Source: Chryseobacterium camelliae (GTDB lineage: Bacteria; Bacteroidota; Bacteroidia; Flavobacteriales; Weeksellaceae). From it: a DNA stretch of 64,000 bases. The notes beneath the pieces are model-generated. The model saw nothing but the letters and a program-made list of their open reading frames with translations, ran no database searches and was not told the origin of the DNA. Shown in pieces: positions 9,441 to 18,485 of this stretch; positions within the stretch are counted from its first letter, which is position 1, and each line of letters starts with the position of its first letter. The position numbers and the translations under genes were made by a program. The stretch spans positions 310,001 to 374,000 of the forward strand of contig NZ_CP115859.1 in the NCBI RefSeq assembly GCF_027920545.1, read 5' to 3'.

Positions 9441-9474
9441 AAAATTGCAGTAACAAAATGATACTGCAATTTTA
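9441..9474 (-). terminator. Terminator of the sigma-54 regulator gene
   Basis: The inverted repeat AAAATTGCAGTA / TACTGCAATTTT, 26 nt past the regulator stop on the minus strand, is followed by a T-rich stretch. Confidence 0.75.
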
Positions 9475-9499
9475 TAATTTATTTAAAATAATCGTTCAA

Positions 9500-10684
9500 T
9501 TATTTCCTTACAAAACTTGCAACATCTTCGGCAGAAACAGTGTTTCCTCCTAAAATAATTAACCTTTCCACTACGTTTCTCAGTTCTCTGATATTCCCAG
9601 TCCAGGAAAGCGTTTTTAAGGCTTCAACAGCTTTATCGTCGAATTTTTTCGTAGCGGTACCATGTTCATCTGCAATCATTCCTGAAAAATGTTCTACCAA
9701 CAATTTGATATCTTCTTTTCTTTCATCCAATGGCGGTACATAGATTTCGATTACAGAAAGTCTGTGGTAAAGATCTTCCCTGAATCTTCCGGCTTCTATT
9801 TCCGTCTGCATATTTTTATTGGTTGCTGCAAGTACCCTTACATCAACTTTTATTTCTTTGTCGCTTCCTACAGGAGAAACTTTACTTTCCTGCAATGCTC
9901 TTAAAACCTTTGCCTGAGCAATCAGACTCATGTCTCCGATCTCATCCAGGAAAATCGTACCTCCGTTTGCCTGTTCAAATTTCCCCTGCTTATCCTTGAT
10001 CGCACCTGTAAAAGAACCTTTTACGTGTCCGAAAAGTTCAGACTCAATCAGTTCGGAAGGGATTGCAGCACAGTTTACTTCTACCATCGGTCCTCTGGAA
10101 CGTTCGCTTTGGTTATGAATAGCGTGTGCAACAAGCTCTTTTCCTGCTCCGTTTGGTCCGGTAATTAAAACTCTTGCGTCAGAAACAGCTACTTTTTCAA
10201 TCATTTCCTGGATTTTCTGCAATGCGGCAGATTCACCAATCATCTGATATTTTTTGTTAACTTTTTTCTTAAGCGTTTTATTTTCGGTCTGAAGATTTTT
10301 ATTTTCTTTTTTAAGAGATTCTTTAGTTAAAGCATTTTTAACGCTTGTAATCAATCTGTTGATATCAATAGGCTTTGAGATGAAATCATAAGCACCCTCC
10401 TTTAAACAAGAAACTGCAGAATCGATATCTGCGTGTCCTGAAATCATGATGAAAGTAGTTTCAGGTTTCAGGGCTAAACTTTGTTTCAGAAGCTCAGTTC
10501 CGGAAAGTTTGGGCATTTTGATATCAGAAATTACCAATGCAAAGTCTTCTTTTTCTACCTGTTTATAACCTTCGAGACCATCTTCGGCGATTACAAATTC
10601 ATAATCAGTAAGTTCATCTGAGAGAATACTGTGAAGAACTCCCGATATTGCTTTTTCGTCTTCTACGATAAGGATTTTTTGCAT
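9500..10684 (-). CDS. Sigma-54 activator-type response regulator without a Fis DNA-binding domain
   Basis: I start at ATG 10684 (MQKILIVEDE), the normal receiver-domain start; the upstream extension lacks family features. The protein has 394 residues. The receiver domain (1-120) carries phospho-acceptor Asp54, followed by a charged helical linker (121-145). The AAA+ domain has Walker A GPNGAGKE (176-183), GSFTGA (223-228, where GAFTGA is usual) and Walker B FLDEIGD. The protein ends 24 residues after GNIRELRNVVER, so the usual C-terminal Fis-type helix-turn-helix is absent. It should contact sigma-54 polymerase, perhaps from solution as described for FlgR and CtcC. No partner kinase is adjacent. 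Confidence 0.9.
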   Translation of the reverse strand: MQKILIVEDEKAISGVLHSILSDELTDYEFVIAEDGLEGYKQVEKEDFALVISDIKMPKLSGTELLKQSLALKPETTFIMISGHADIDSAVSCLKEGAYDFISKPIDINRLITSVKNALTKESLKKENKNLQTENKTLKKKVNKKYQMIGESAALQKIQEMIEKVAVSDARVLITGPNGAGKELVAHAIHNQSERSRGPMVEVNCAAIPSELIESELFGHVKGSFTGAIKDKQGKFEQANGGTIFLDEIGDMSLIAQAKVLRALQESKVSPVGSDKEIKVDVRVLAATNKNMQTEIEAGRFREDLYHRLSVIEIYVPPLDERKEDIKLLVEHFSGMIADEHGTATKKFDDKAVEALKTLSWTGNIRELRNVVERLIILGGNTVSAEDVASFVRK

Positions 10685-10741
10685 AGTTGCAAATTTAGAA
10701 ATTTTTGATTGAATTATTAGCAAAAACCATACCTAAATGAT

Positions 10742-11401
10742 CTATTTTGTATAATCTCTTCTTCCGAAAATTGCAGAACCCACTCTTACGGAATTGGCAC
10801 CGCATTCTATGGCGACTGGGAAGTCATCACTCATCCCCATCGACAATGTTTCTAAAGATTTTTGCTTATTCAACTCATCAAAGAGGTTTTTTAATACTGA
10901 AAATTCTTTTCTAATCTGCTGTTCATTGTCTGTGAATGTTGCCATTCCCATCAATCCTGTAATTTCTATATGGGGAAACTCATCGTTTAGATATTGTTGA
11001 AATAATGCTTTGGCCTCATCAATTTCCAATCCGAATTTGCTTTCCTCTTCTGCAATTTTTACTTGAAGCAATACTTTAATAGTCCTGTTGTATTTTACAG
11101 CTTCTTTGTTGATTTCTAATAGTAATCTTTCGGAATCCACACTTTGAATCGTATCTACAAATTCTGCAATATATTTTACTTTATTGGTCTGCAAATGCCC
11201 GATAAGATGCCACTGGATATCTTTCGGAAGGAGAGGGTATTTTTCAAGAACTTCCTGTACTTTATTTTCTCCAAAGACCCTTTGACCTAGATCGTACACT
11301 TCCTGAATGGCAGAAACCGGGTGTGTTTTTGATACAGCGACCAATTGTACGTGATCCGGAAGCTGGCTTTTTATATAATTGTAATTTTCCTGAATGCTCA
11401 T
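10742..11401 (-). CDS. YggS family PLP-binding protein
   Basis: This 219-residue protein matches the YggS/PLPBP family. The PLP-lysine segment is LVAVSKTHP (Lys25), followed by FGENKVQEV, WHLIGHLQTNK and LSMGMSDDFPVAIECGA. The family buffers pyridoxal phosphate and affects amino-acid homeostasis. The gene lies 57 nt upstream of the response regulator on the same strand and may be co-transcribed with it; no functional link is evident. Confidence 0.94.
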   Translation of the reverse strand: MSIQENYNYIKSQLPDHVQLVAVSKTHPVSAIQEVYDLGQRVFGENKVQEVLEKYPLLPKDIQWHLIGHLQTNKVKYIAEFVDTIQSVDSERLLLEINKEAVKYNRTIKVLLQVKIAEEESKFGLEIDEAKALFQQYLNDEFPHIEITGLMGMATFTDNEQQIRKEFSVLKNLFDELNKQKSLETLSMGMSDDFPVAIECGANSVRVGSAIFGRRDYTK

Positions 11402-11499
11402 AATTGCAAATTTCTGAATTTTAAAAGCAAAAAACGAATTAATTTATAAATTTAAAATAAGACTTCCGTGTTTCGGGATTTAAACAGTAATAGCTTAAT

Positions 11500-11580
11500 T
11501 GTTATCTGAACGCAACGGAGTGGAGAGAAGAATCTCATTGATATTTAATTGATAAAGATTCTTCCTTCGTCAGAATGACA
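11500..11580. repeat. Intergenic GTCAT...ATGAC repeat, copy 1
   Basis: An imperfect inverted repeat sits between yggS and the deacetylase gene. Its right arm (11556-11580, AGATTCTTCC then TTCGTCAGAATGACA) is identical over 25 nt to the copy at 55725-55749. The left arm carries the diverged GTTATCTGAACG and AAGAATCT. Confidence 0.65.
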
Positions 11581-11599
11581 GCTAACTGAATATTTTAAA

Positions 11600-12466
11600 C
11601 TAATTCAAAACCTCATTAATTCTAGGATACTCTGAAATTTTCCTGAATACAAAACGATTGCTTTTTTGAAGTTTTTCAATAAACAAATCCAGTTCTTTAA
11701 TAGAATCTTCATCTGTTAAATACTGATCATGAGTAAGAAAAACCAAGTGTCTTGACGTTTTTTCCAAGTCATTGAAGAAGATGCTGTCAACTTTTTTCAA
11801 CATTTCTTCGTGCTTTCCTTTCAGAACCATTTTATTGGTTGGCTTCCATTCCAAATCCCAGCCAATAACTTTATAACCGGCTTGCTTTAATCTGTTGGCT
11901 GCTTCAGTTGAGCTTTTAAGATCAGTCACAGTAATATTATTGAGTCGCCAGATATTCCTTCCCGGAGTTCTGGCGATCTGGTCGTATAATTTTAAACTGT
12001 CTTTTGCGATATTAAAATCATTGACTACCGCTTCGGGATTTTTGTAAAAATCGGTGTATTTGTTATGTGCATGAGTAAAACTATGATTCGCCAATTCTAC
12101 CAACGGATCTTTTCTCAGAAGATCCAGGTCGTATTTTTGCTTTTTGCTGCCATAAACGTGCTTTCCTACTAAGAAAGCCGTAGCACATACATTTCGCTTG
12201 TTTAGAATTCGGAGAAGGTTTTCAGTACCCTGATTGGGACCATCATCGAAGGTAAGATAAATAACTCTTTTATCCGGAGCCACATTTTCATCACTGATTT
12301 TTGAGACCGCTTTTGCGACGGGAGGTTCTTGCTGAATCAGTTTTTCTGATTCTTTTTTATCCTGTTTTCGGTTACAACCGTTAAATAAAATCGAAGTTGC
12401 ACTCATCACTGCAAACATCCCAAGAAAAGTCTTGTTTCTAGACTTTTCCGCAAAAGTTTTTTTCAT
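11600..12466 (-). CDS. Polysaccharide deacetylase family lipoprotein
   Basis: This 288-residue protein has an N-terminal hydrophobic segment ending in a lipobox-like LFNGC (Cys31). A NodB homology domain follows, with motif 1 TFDDGP (Asp74, Asp75) and motif 2 NHSFTHAH (His128, His132), the metal ligands of carbohydrate esterase family 4. Membrane-anchored CE4 enzymes remove N-acetyl groups from peptidoglycan or other polysaccharides in the envelope. The substrate cannot be told from sequence. Confidence 0.88.
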   Translation of the reverse strand: MKKTFAEKSRNKTFLGMFAVMSATSILFNGCNRKQDKKESEKLIQQEPPVAKAVSKISDENVAPDKRVIYLTFDDGPNQGTENLLRILNKRNVCATAFLVGKHVYGSKKQKYDLDLLRKDPLVELANHSFTHAHNKYTDFYKNPEAVVNDFNIAKDSLKLYDQIARTPGRNIWRLNNITVTDLKSSTEAANRLKQAGYKVIGWDLEWKPTNKMVLKGKHEEMLKKVDSIFFNDLEKTSRHLVFLTHDQYLTDEDSIKELDLFIEKLQKSNRFVFRKISEYPRINEVLN

Positions 12467-12596
12467 AAAATTTAAGAGGAATTTAGATTGTTAAAAATTG
12501 TTAATTTTTCCAAATTATTCTTAACAAATTCTATGCCGCACTTGCTTAGATTTTACTTTTTTAAGGATATTTTAATAAGTTTAATATGAGGGAGTT

Positions 12597-13325
12597 CTAT
12601 TGTAAAATTTTCTTTAAATACAGACTATTTTTAATGGCTGCTGTTCCCCAGGTATTATTGAAAAAGATAAATATTTTATGTTGCGAATTTTTAATTTTTT
12701 TAGCTAAATCATTAAGAAAATCTTCAGTGTATTCAGATTTGTAAAGAACCGGTTTTCCATGCAGCCGATAGTATAAGATTTCAGATCGGTTAATAATAAC
12801 ATCTTCCGGCAGATTTCCCGGGAAGCTTACACCGGAAAATACAATATTGTTTTCCTTGAATAGTGTGAAAATATCTTCGCGCCACCAGGATTCATGACGG
12901 AATTCTATAACATTAAGAAAATTAAAATCAAGGTTGGAAAGAATCAGATTGATATTTTCCTGGGTATATTTGAAAGAGGGAGGAAACTGATACAAAAAAC
13001 CGGAAAGCTTTTCTTTTAGATGATCCTGAATATGATGACAGAATTTGGAAATGTCTTCCTTACTATCTTTTAACAGTTTTTCATGAGAAATGGCTTTAGG
13101 AATTTTAATGAAAAATTTAAAGTTGTCAGGAGTTTCATCTGCCCATTTTAAAAGGGTTTTAGCCGTTGGTTTTCTGTAGAAGGTCGAATTGATTTCTACG
13201 CAATTGAATTTTTGAGAATATAAGGAAAGAAAGTCTTTACTTTTGGCACCTTCAGGGTATAATGATCCTTTCCAATCATTATTGTAAAAACCTGAACAAC
13301 CGATGTAAAGACTTTCTTTTATCAT
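12597..13325 (-). CDS. DUF72 domain-containing protein
   Basis: This 242-residue protein shows the DUF72 (YecE-like) pattern: YIGCSGFYNNDW at the start, then FNCVEINSTFYRKP, FKFFIKIPKAISH, FRHESWW, YYRLHGK and FFNNTWGTAAIKN. The fold is a TIM barrel of unknown function. Its ATG overlaps the stop of copA by 4 nt (ATGA), so the two are translationally linked. The end is slightly short for the family but looks natural. Confidence 0.88.
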   Translation of the reverse strand: MIKESLYIGCSGFYNNDWKGSLYPEGAKSKDFLSLYSQKFNCVEINSTFYRKPTAKTLLKWADETPDNFKFFIKIPKAISHEKLLKDSKEDISKFCHHIQDHLKEKLSGFLYQFPPSFKYTQENINLILSNLDFNFLNVIEFRHESWWREDIFTLFKENNIVFSGVSFPGNLPEDVIINRSEILYYRLHGKPVLYKSEYTEDFLNDLAKKIKNSQHKIFIFFNNTWGTAAIKNSLYLKKILQ

Positions 13326-16177
13326 GCTCTCTTAATATCTAAATCGACTGAATTCAGACGCAATGAATTTAAAATCACAGATAACGAACTGAAACTCATT
13401 GCCGCTGCCGCAATCATTGGAGACAGAAGAATTCCAAAAAATGGATACAATAATCCTGCCGCAACCGGAACTCCCAAAACATTATAAATAAAAGCGAAAA
13501 ACAGGTTTTCTTTAATGTTTTTTAAAAGTTTTTCACTTAATACTCTTGCTTTGGCAACTCCTAAAATATCTCCTTTTAGCAACGTGATTTCTGCACTTTC
13601 AATGGCGACATCCGTTCCGGTTCCCATGGCAATTCCTATATTTGACTGAGCCAGAGCAGGAGAGTCATTGATTCCATCACCGGTCATTGCAACGATTTTA
13701 CCTTGTTGTTGCAGCTTTTTAACCTCATTTAATTTGTCTTCAGGATGGCAATTCGCTTTGAAATGCTTGATTCCTAATTCTTCTGCAACAGCTTTTGCGG
13801 TATGCTCATTATCTCCGGTCATCATAATAATATCGATTCCTTCATTTAACAACTGCTGAACAGCTGCTTTAGAGCTTTCTTTAATTTTATCGGTAAAACT
13901 GATGAATCCTAATGCTTCATTTTCCCTGGCAACATACGAAATAGTATGCGCTTTGGACTGAACTTCAATTGCCTTTTGTTTTAAATGATCGGGAATTGAG
14001 ATTTGATGTGAGGATAATAAACTCTCATTTCCAAGATAAACCGTTTCTCCGTTGATGTTTCCTTTGACACCTTTCCCTGAAATATTTTCAAAATTTGCCA
14101 CTTTTTCAGGAGAAATACCTTCTTCTTTTGCTTTTTTGATGACAGCATTCGATAAAGGATGTTCCGAATTTTGATTTAAAGAATAAGCTAATTTCAACAT
14201 TGAGTTTTTATCCTCGAGAATCGTTTCAATATATTCTACAGAAGGTTTTCCTTCAGTCAGTGTTCCTGTTTTATCGGTAATCAGAACGTTTACTTTATTC
14301 ATTTGCTCAAGAGCTTCTGCGTTTTTAATAAGGATTCCGTTTTTGGCACCTTTACCGATTCCTACCATCAAAGACATGGGTGTAGCTAATCCTAATGCAC
14401 AAGGACAGGCAACAATAAGAACGGCAACTGCATTTACAAAAGCGAATAAGCTTCTTTTGCCTTCCGGACCGAAAAACTGCCATAAAACGAAAGTCAAGGC
14501 TGCAATTAAAATAACTGTCGGAACGAAAACTTTTGAAACTTTATCCGTTAATTTTTGAATTGGAGCTTTGCTTCTGCTTGCTTCGTTAACCATTTTGATA
14601 ATTTGAGAAAGTAAGGTTTCGTCGCCTACCTTTTCTGCTTTCATAATGAAAACCTGATTTCTATTGAGTGTACCCGAAGAAACTTTATCATCCACATTTT
14701 TTTCAACAGGTATCGGTTCACCTGTAATCATGCTTTCATCTATATAAGAACTTCCTTCTGTTATTTTTCCGTCGACAGGAATTTTTTCGCCGGGTTTTAC
14801 TTTTAATAAATCTCCGATTTTTACCTGGGAAAGCAGCACTTTTTTTTCTTCTCCGTTAACGATAAGATTGGCTTCATCCGGTGACAGATTCATTAATTCT
14901 CGAATGGCATTTCCTGTTTTTTTGTGAGCAGCAGCTTCCATAAGCTGTCCTAAGATCACCAATGTTAAAATAACACAGACTGCCTCAAAATATAAAGGAA
15001 TTTCATGATTGTGACCACGAATTTCATGGGGAATCATATCCGGAAAGGCTAAAGCAACAATGCTGAACATAAATGCTGCTGCAACTCCTAAAGCAATCAG
15101 ACTGAACATATTCAGATTCCAGGTTTTGAAAGAAATCCAGCCTCTTTTCATGAGGAACCAACCTGAATAAAACAGGACAGGAAGCGTTAAAATAAGCTCA
15201 ATAACTCCCTGGATCCGGTGTGAAAAAGGGAAATTAATAAACATTCCGCCCATCGAAAGAATAAAAACAGGAATAGTAAAGGCTAAAGAAATAATGAATT
15301 TTCTTTTTAAAATGGTATAGGTTTCATCTTCCTCGTCATCATCTTGATCAGGCATTCTTACTAAATCCATTCCGCAGATCGGACAATCTCCCGGTTCATC
15401 ACGAATGATTTCAGGATGCATGGGACAGGTGTATTTCGCTGTTTTTTTCTCAGGATATTTTACCAGATCCATCCCGCAAACAGGGCAGCCGACATTGCTG
15501 TCGTAGACTTTATCTCCTTCACAATACATGGGACAGTAATATTTGCCTGCCATTTCATCCGTAATTTTCGGAGCTTCGTGGTGGTTGTGATGATGAAAGT
15601 GGTCATGAGAATGATGGGAATGCGTATCGGAATGCTGAACCAGGTCTTCGGTAATTTTTTCCAAATGCATATGACAAACAGGACAATCACTTTTTTCGTC
15701 ATAAGTTTTATCGCTTTCACAGAACATAGGACAGTAATATTTCCCGATGTTATCTTTAAAGCTTTCAGGAAGGTGGGTTGAAGAATACGCTGGTTTAAAA
15801 TTAGGATCTTTCGCCTGTTTTTCTTCAATCGGAACGAGAAACATATTGCAGGTGGGGCATCTTTTTCCCTGCTGGAAATAGACTTTATCACCTTCACATT
15901 CCATCGGGCAATAATAGACCGATGACGGAGAAATTCTGTCTTGTGGTTTTACGAAAGCTTTGTCGGGGTTATCTGGATCTTCTAATTTATAATTTCCGAT
16001 TTCTTCCAACGCATTATTTAATGATTGTAATGAAATTTCTTTCTCTGAACTGATGGTCGCCGTACTGTTTTCAAGATTGATATCAGCTTTTACACCTTCA
16101 AGACTGTTCAGTTTCTTAGATATTCTTCTCTGACAGCCGGAACAGGTTATTCCAAGAATTTTATATTGTTTATCCAT
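13322..16177 (-). CDS. copA: Copper-translocating P1B-type ATPase with four extra heavy-metal-binding repeats
   Basis: I start at ATG 16177, which opens an HMA domain (GITCSGC, residues 9-15). The protein has 951 residues. Four YYCPM...CPxCxM heavy-metal-binding repeats follow at about 88-117, 147-175, 213-242 and 249-276. A histidine-rich stretch (182-200) lies between repeats 2 and 3. The P-type core has CPC (VACPCALGL), DKTGTLTEG, MMTGDNEHT and GDGINDSPA. YN and MSFSS in the last helices fit the Cu+ (P1B-1) subgroup. It should export Cu+ or Ag+ across the inner membrane. It is translationally coupled to the DUF72 gene and lies downstream of an HMA-AraC regulator. Confidence 0.95.
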   Translation of the reverse strand: MDKQYKILGITCSGCQRRISKKLNSLEGVKADINLENSTATISSEKEISLQSLNNALEEIGNYKLEDPDNPDKAFVKPQDRISPSSVYYCPMECEGDKVYFQQGKRCPTCNMFLVPIEEKQAKDPNFKPAYSSTHLPESFKDNIGKYYCPMFCESDKTYDEKSDCPVCHMHLEKITEDLVQHSDTHSHHSHDHFHHHNHHEAPKITDEMAGKYYCPMYCEGDKVYDSNVGCPVCGMDLVKYPEKKTAKYTCPMHPEIIRDEPGDCPICGMDLVRMPDQDDDEEDETYTILKRKFIISLAFTIPVFILSMGGMFINFPFSHRIQGVIELILTLPVLFYSGWFLMKRGWISFKTWNLNMFSLIALGVAAAFMFSIVALAFPDMIPHEIRGHNHEIPLYFEAVCVILTLVILGQLMEAAAHKKTGNAIRELMNLSPDEANLIVNGEEKKVLLSQVKIGDLLKVKPGEKIPVDGKITEGSSYIDESMITGEPIPVEKNVDDKVSSGTLNRNQVFIMKAEKVGDETLLSQIIKMVNEASRSKAPIQKLTDKVSKVFVPTVILIAALTFVLWQFFGPEGKRSLFAFVNAVAVLIVACPCALGLATPMSLMVGIGKGAKNGILIKNAEALEQMNKVNVLITDKTGTLTEGKPSVEYIETILEDKNSMLKLAYSLNQNSEHPLSNAVIKKAKEEGISPEKVANFENISGKGVKGNINGETVYLGNESLLSSHQISIPDHLKQKAIEVQSKAHTISYVARENEALGFISFTDKIKESSKAAVQQLLNEGIDIIMMTGDNEHTAKAVAEELGIKHFKANCHPEDKLNEVKKLQQQGKIVAMTGDGINDSPALAQSNIGIAMGTGTDVAIESAEITLLKGDILGVAKARVLSEKLLKNIKENLFFAFIYNVLGVPVAAGLLYPFFGILLSPMIAAAAMSFSSLSVILNSLRLNSVDLDIKRA

Positions 16178-16327
16178 GATTCTTAAATTTATATTACAAA
16201 TTTCCAAAATGGAAATGGAAGGGTGTTATAAATTTAAGGATAATGTTTATAGAATTCTGTCTGATCTATGTTAGAAAAATAGAGACGTATAAAAAGCTTG
16301 TTTTTATAATGTTTTTTAATAAAACCC

Positions 16328-16888
16328 TTAAACCTGATCTAAAGGTTTTCTGTTATGAACTTTCAGTTTTTTAAATTCGGTAGGGGTGAAGCCTGAACTG
16401 TTCCTGAATTGTGAAGATAAATGCTGAACACTTTTATAACCCAGTTTTCCGGCAATTTCCGTCAGCGTAAATTCATCATATAAAAGCAGTTCTTTTACTT
16501 TTTCAATCTTTTGAAGGATGAAAAATTGTTCCAAAGTAATATTTTCATTCTGAGAAAACGTTTTCGAAAGGGAACTGTAGTCTTTATGAAGTTTTGAGAT
16601 TAAAAACTCAGACAGAAGAAAGTTTTCATCAATATCAAGTTCGCTTATTTTTGCGATAATCAGATTTTTGATTTTCTCAACAAGTTGATGTGCAGAATCT
16701 TTTATTCTTTCAAAGCCTGTTTCGAGCAGAAGTTTTTCGACAGACTGAAGTTCCTGATCCGAAATCTCGGTTTCTGTCTCCACCTCGCCCAAAGAAATAG
16801 ATTTAATTTGAATATGAGCTTCGTTGAAAATAGTTGTGACCGCAGAAATGCATCTTCCGCAAACCATATTTTTTATGAAAATCTTCAT
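16328..16888 (-). CDS. AraC-type regulator with an N-terminal HMA-like domain
   Basis: This 186-residue protein joins two parts. Residues 1-65 look like a heavy-metal-associated domain, with MVCGRC giving a CxxC pair at the usual place. Residues about 95-180 are an AraC DNA-binding domain (FTLTEIAGKLGYKSVQHLSSQ, then FRNSSGFTPTEFKKL). This suggests a one-component sensor that binds Cu+ or another soft metal and acts on DNA. The gene lies 150 nt upstream of copA on the same strand, and its first base overlaps the last base of the thioesterase stop. The metal and target are inferred from this context. Confidence 0.85.
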   Translation of the reverse strand: MKIFIKNMVCGRCISAVTTIFNEAHIQIKSISLGEVETETEISDQELQSVEKLLLETGFERIKDSAHQLVEKIKNLIIAKISELDIDENFLLSEFLISKLHKDYSSLSKTFSQNENITLEQFFILQKIEKVKELLLYDEFTLTEIAGKLGYKSVQHLSSQFRNSSGFTPTEFKKLKVHNRKPLDQV

Positions 16889-17286
16889 TATAGGTTCTGG
16901 TTATTTAGCCTGTCTTTCACAAATTCAACCTGTGTTTTTCCATGAGGGGCAGGATTGCCGTCCTGATCAAGATTTACCATTACAATTCTGTCAACTGTAA
17001 TGATGGTTTGATGGGTCATTTTATTTCGAACATCACATTTTAAAGTAAGCGAAGTAGATCCGAAATTTGAGACTTCAATACCGATTTCAATGATATCACC
17101 CTGTTTTGCAGAACTTACAAAATTAATTTCTGAAATAAATTTAGTCACCACTTTTTTGTTTTCCAGCTGAATAACGGCATATAATGCAGCTTCTTCGTCA
17201 ATCCATTGTAATAATCTTCCTCCAAAAAGTGACTGGTTGGGATTCAGGTCTTCGGGTTTTACCCATTTTCTCGTGTGATAGTTCAT
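16888..17286 (-). CDS. Hotdog-fold acyl-CoA thioesterase
   Basis: This 132-residue protein has the YciA/acyl-CoA thioesterase pattern. LFGGRLLQWIDEEAALYAV contains the catalytic Asp region, followed by FISEINFVSSAKQGDIIEI. It should hydrolyse acyl-CoAs in the cytoplasm; chain-length preference is unknown. Its stop abuts the start of the HMA-AraC gene, which suggests a shared transcript with the metal block without an obvious functional reason. Confidence 0.9.
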   Translation of the reverse strand: MNYHTRKWVKPEDLNPNQSLFGGRLLQWIDEEAALYAVIQLENKKVVTKFISEINFVSSAKQGDIIEIGIEVSNFGSTSLTLKCDVRNKMTHQTIITVDRIVMVNLDQDGNPAPHGKTQVEFVKDRLNNQNL

Positions 17287-17458
17287 ATTTTAATATTTGC
17301 AGCACAAATTTAACGTTAAAAACTCGCTTTATCAAAGGTTTACTATTGAGTTGTTGAAAGATAATGATTTGTTTTCTCAATAAACCGTCGAGAGAAGCGA
17401 TTGAAAAGTAATAACTTACTCAAATTCAAGATTAAGTGAGAATTAATTAAAAAATGCT

Positions 17459-17487
17459 TTGTTTTGAATTTTTTAATTGTATCTTGC
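17459..17487 (+). promoter_or_regulatory. Candidate promoter of the RRM gene
   Basis: TTG at 17459-17461, an 18-nt spacer, then TATCTTGC at 17480-17487. This is close to TTG/TAnnTTTG. It predicts an AU-rich leader of about 90 nt before the ATG at 17582. Confidence 0.45.
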
Positions 17488-17581
17488 AATCGTTTATATT
17501 TGGAATCAATATTTGTTCATTAATTTATGTTGCTTTTCTTTTATATACCAAATTTTTATTAATTTTTTAATTTTATTTAAA

Positions 17582-17941
17582 ATGAACATTTTTGTTTCAA
17601 ACATCAATTACGCAACTAAAGAATATGAGTTGCACGACTTATTTGCAGAATTTGGCGATATCGCATCTGCTAAAATTGTAACAGACAGAGAAACTGGCCG
17701 TTCTAGAGGTTTTGGTTTTATTGAAATGGGTGACGAAGAAGGAAAGCAAGCAATTGAAGCTCTAAACCAAAAAGAATTCAACGGAAAAATCCTTAATGTA
17801 TCTGAAGCTAAACCAAGAGAAGAAAAGCCAAGAAGAAGTTTCGATAACAACAGAGGTGGTGGTTATGGAAACAACCGTGGAGGAAACGGTGGTGGTTACG
17901 GAAACAATCGTGGAGGTAACGGCGGTGGAAATCGTTGGTAA
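17582..17941 (+). CDS. RNA-binding protein with one RRM and a glycine-rich tail
   Basis: I start at ATG 17582 (MNIFVSNINYATKEYELHDLF) because the RRM begins there; residues encoded upstream are hydrophobic noise. The 119-residue protein has RNP2 (IFVSNI) and RNP1 (RGFGFIEM) in residues 1-80. A tail of repeated GGGYGNNRGG units follows, also repeated at the DNA level at about 17850-17935. This is the layout of small bacterial glycine-rich RNA-binding proteins, often cold-induced. It probably acts as a cytoplasmic RNA chaperone; cold regulation is inference. Confidence 0.93.
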   Translation: MNIFVSNINYATKEYELHDLFAEFGDIASAKIVTDRETGRSRGFGFIEMGDEEGKQAIEALNQKEFNGKILNVSEAKPREEKPRRSFDNNRGGGYGNNRGGNGGGYGNNRGGNGGGNRW

Positions 17942-17948
17942 AAAATAT

Positions 17949-17973
17949 AAGCGGCTTTTAAGCCGCTTTTTTT
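17949..17973 (+). terminator. Terminator of the RRM gene
   Basis: The perfect stem AAGCGGCT / AGCCGCTT with a T7 tail lies 8 nt after the stop. Confidence 0.9.
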
Positions 17974-18011
17974 ATGTCTTAATTTAGAAAAAAGGAGAGA
18001 TTTCCTTAGAT

Positions 18012-18476
18012 TCAGTCTTTTTTCTTCTTCTTTTTCTTGTCTTTCTTTTTATCTTTCTTAGGATTCAAAATTTCTTCGGCATACTCATGTTTTGGTTCTT
18101 TTACCTTTGCCGGCTTCAGTTCTATTTTAAGATCAAAATAACCTCTCAAATCATTTTGGGAAATTAAATTTTCATTAAATAAAAATTCTAAAATCTCCTT
18201 CCCCGAATTGTTAAAAAAGTGAAGCGAAAGCTCTTTTAATAAAAACTTTCTGTATTCTTCAAGAGGGACAAGAACGGTATATTTAAAAATTCTACCTTCT
18301 TTTTCTGTAGACAAATACCCTTTTTCAACCAATATTTTTAGGTAAGTAGAAACTGTATTCTGATGCGGTTTAGGTTCCGGATGCTGTTCCATGACGTCTT
18401 TCAGATAAAAAGATTCCAACTTCCAGAATAGTTTCATTAGGTTTTCTTCTGCAGAGGTAAGATGGTTTATTTTCAT
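18012..18476 (-). CDS. BlaI/MecI-type repressor with a lysine-rich tail
   Basis: This 154-residue protein has a winged helix of the BlaI/MecI family (LTSAEENLMKLFWKLESFYLK, then HQNTVSTYLKILVEKGYLS) in about residues 1-75, then a dimerisation helix region. The last 35 residues are mostly Lys with some Asp (KDKKKDKKKKKKKD), which is unusual for the family. BlaI proteins are normally cut by a BlaR1-type M56 peptidase encoded next door, but here the neighbour is a PAP2-like membrane protein gene 9 nt upstream. What inactivates the repressor is unknown. Confidence 0.82.
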   Translation of the reverse strand: MKINHLTSAEENLMKLFWKLESFYLKDVMEQHPEPKPHQNTVSTYLKILVEKGYLSTEKEGRIFKYTVLVPLEEYRKFLLKELSLHFFNNSGKEILEFLFNENLISQNDLRGYFDLKIELKPAKVKEPKHEYAEEILNPKKDKKKDKKKKKKKD

Positions 18477-18485
18477 AGTCGATGC

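Noticed and set aside
15416..15897. Long open frames on both strands inside copA rich in His, Met and Val
   Set aside because: They arise from the repetitive metal-binding and histidine-rich codons of copA and have no family features.
17477..17581. N-terminal extension of the RRM gene
   Set aside because: Hydrophobic low-complexity residues without family features; the RRM starts exactly at ATG 17582.
17796..17987. Repeated GGTGGTTATGGAAAC-type units that look like a short tandem array
   Set aside because: They are the codons of the glycine-rich tail of the RRM protein, not a CRISPR array; no spacers are present.
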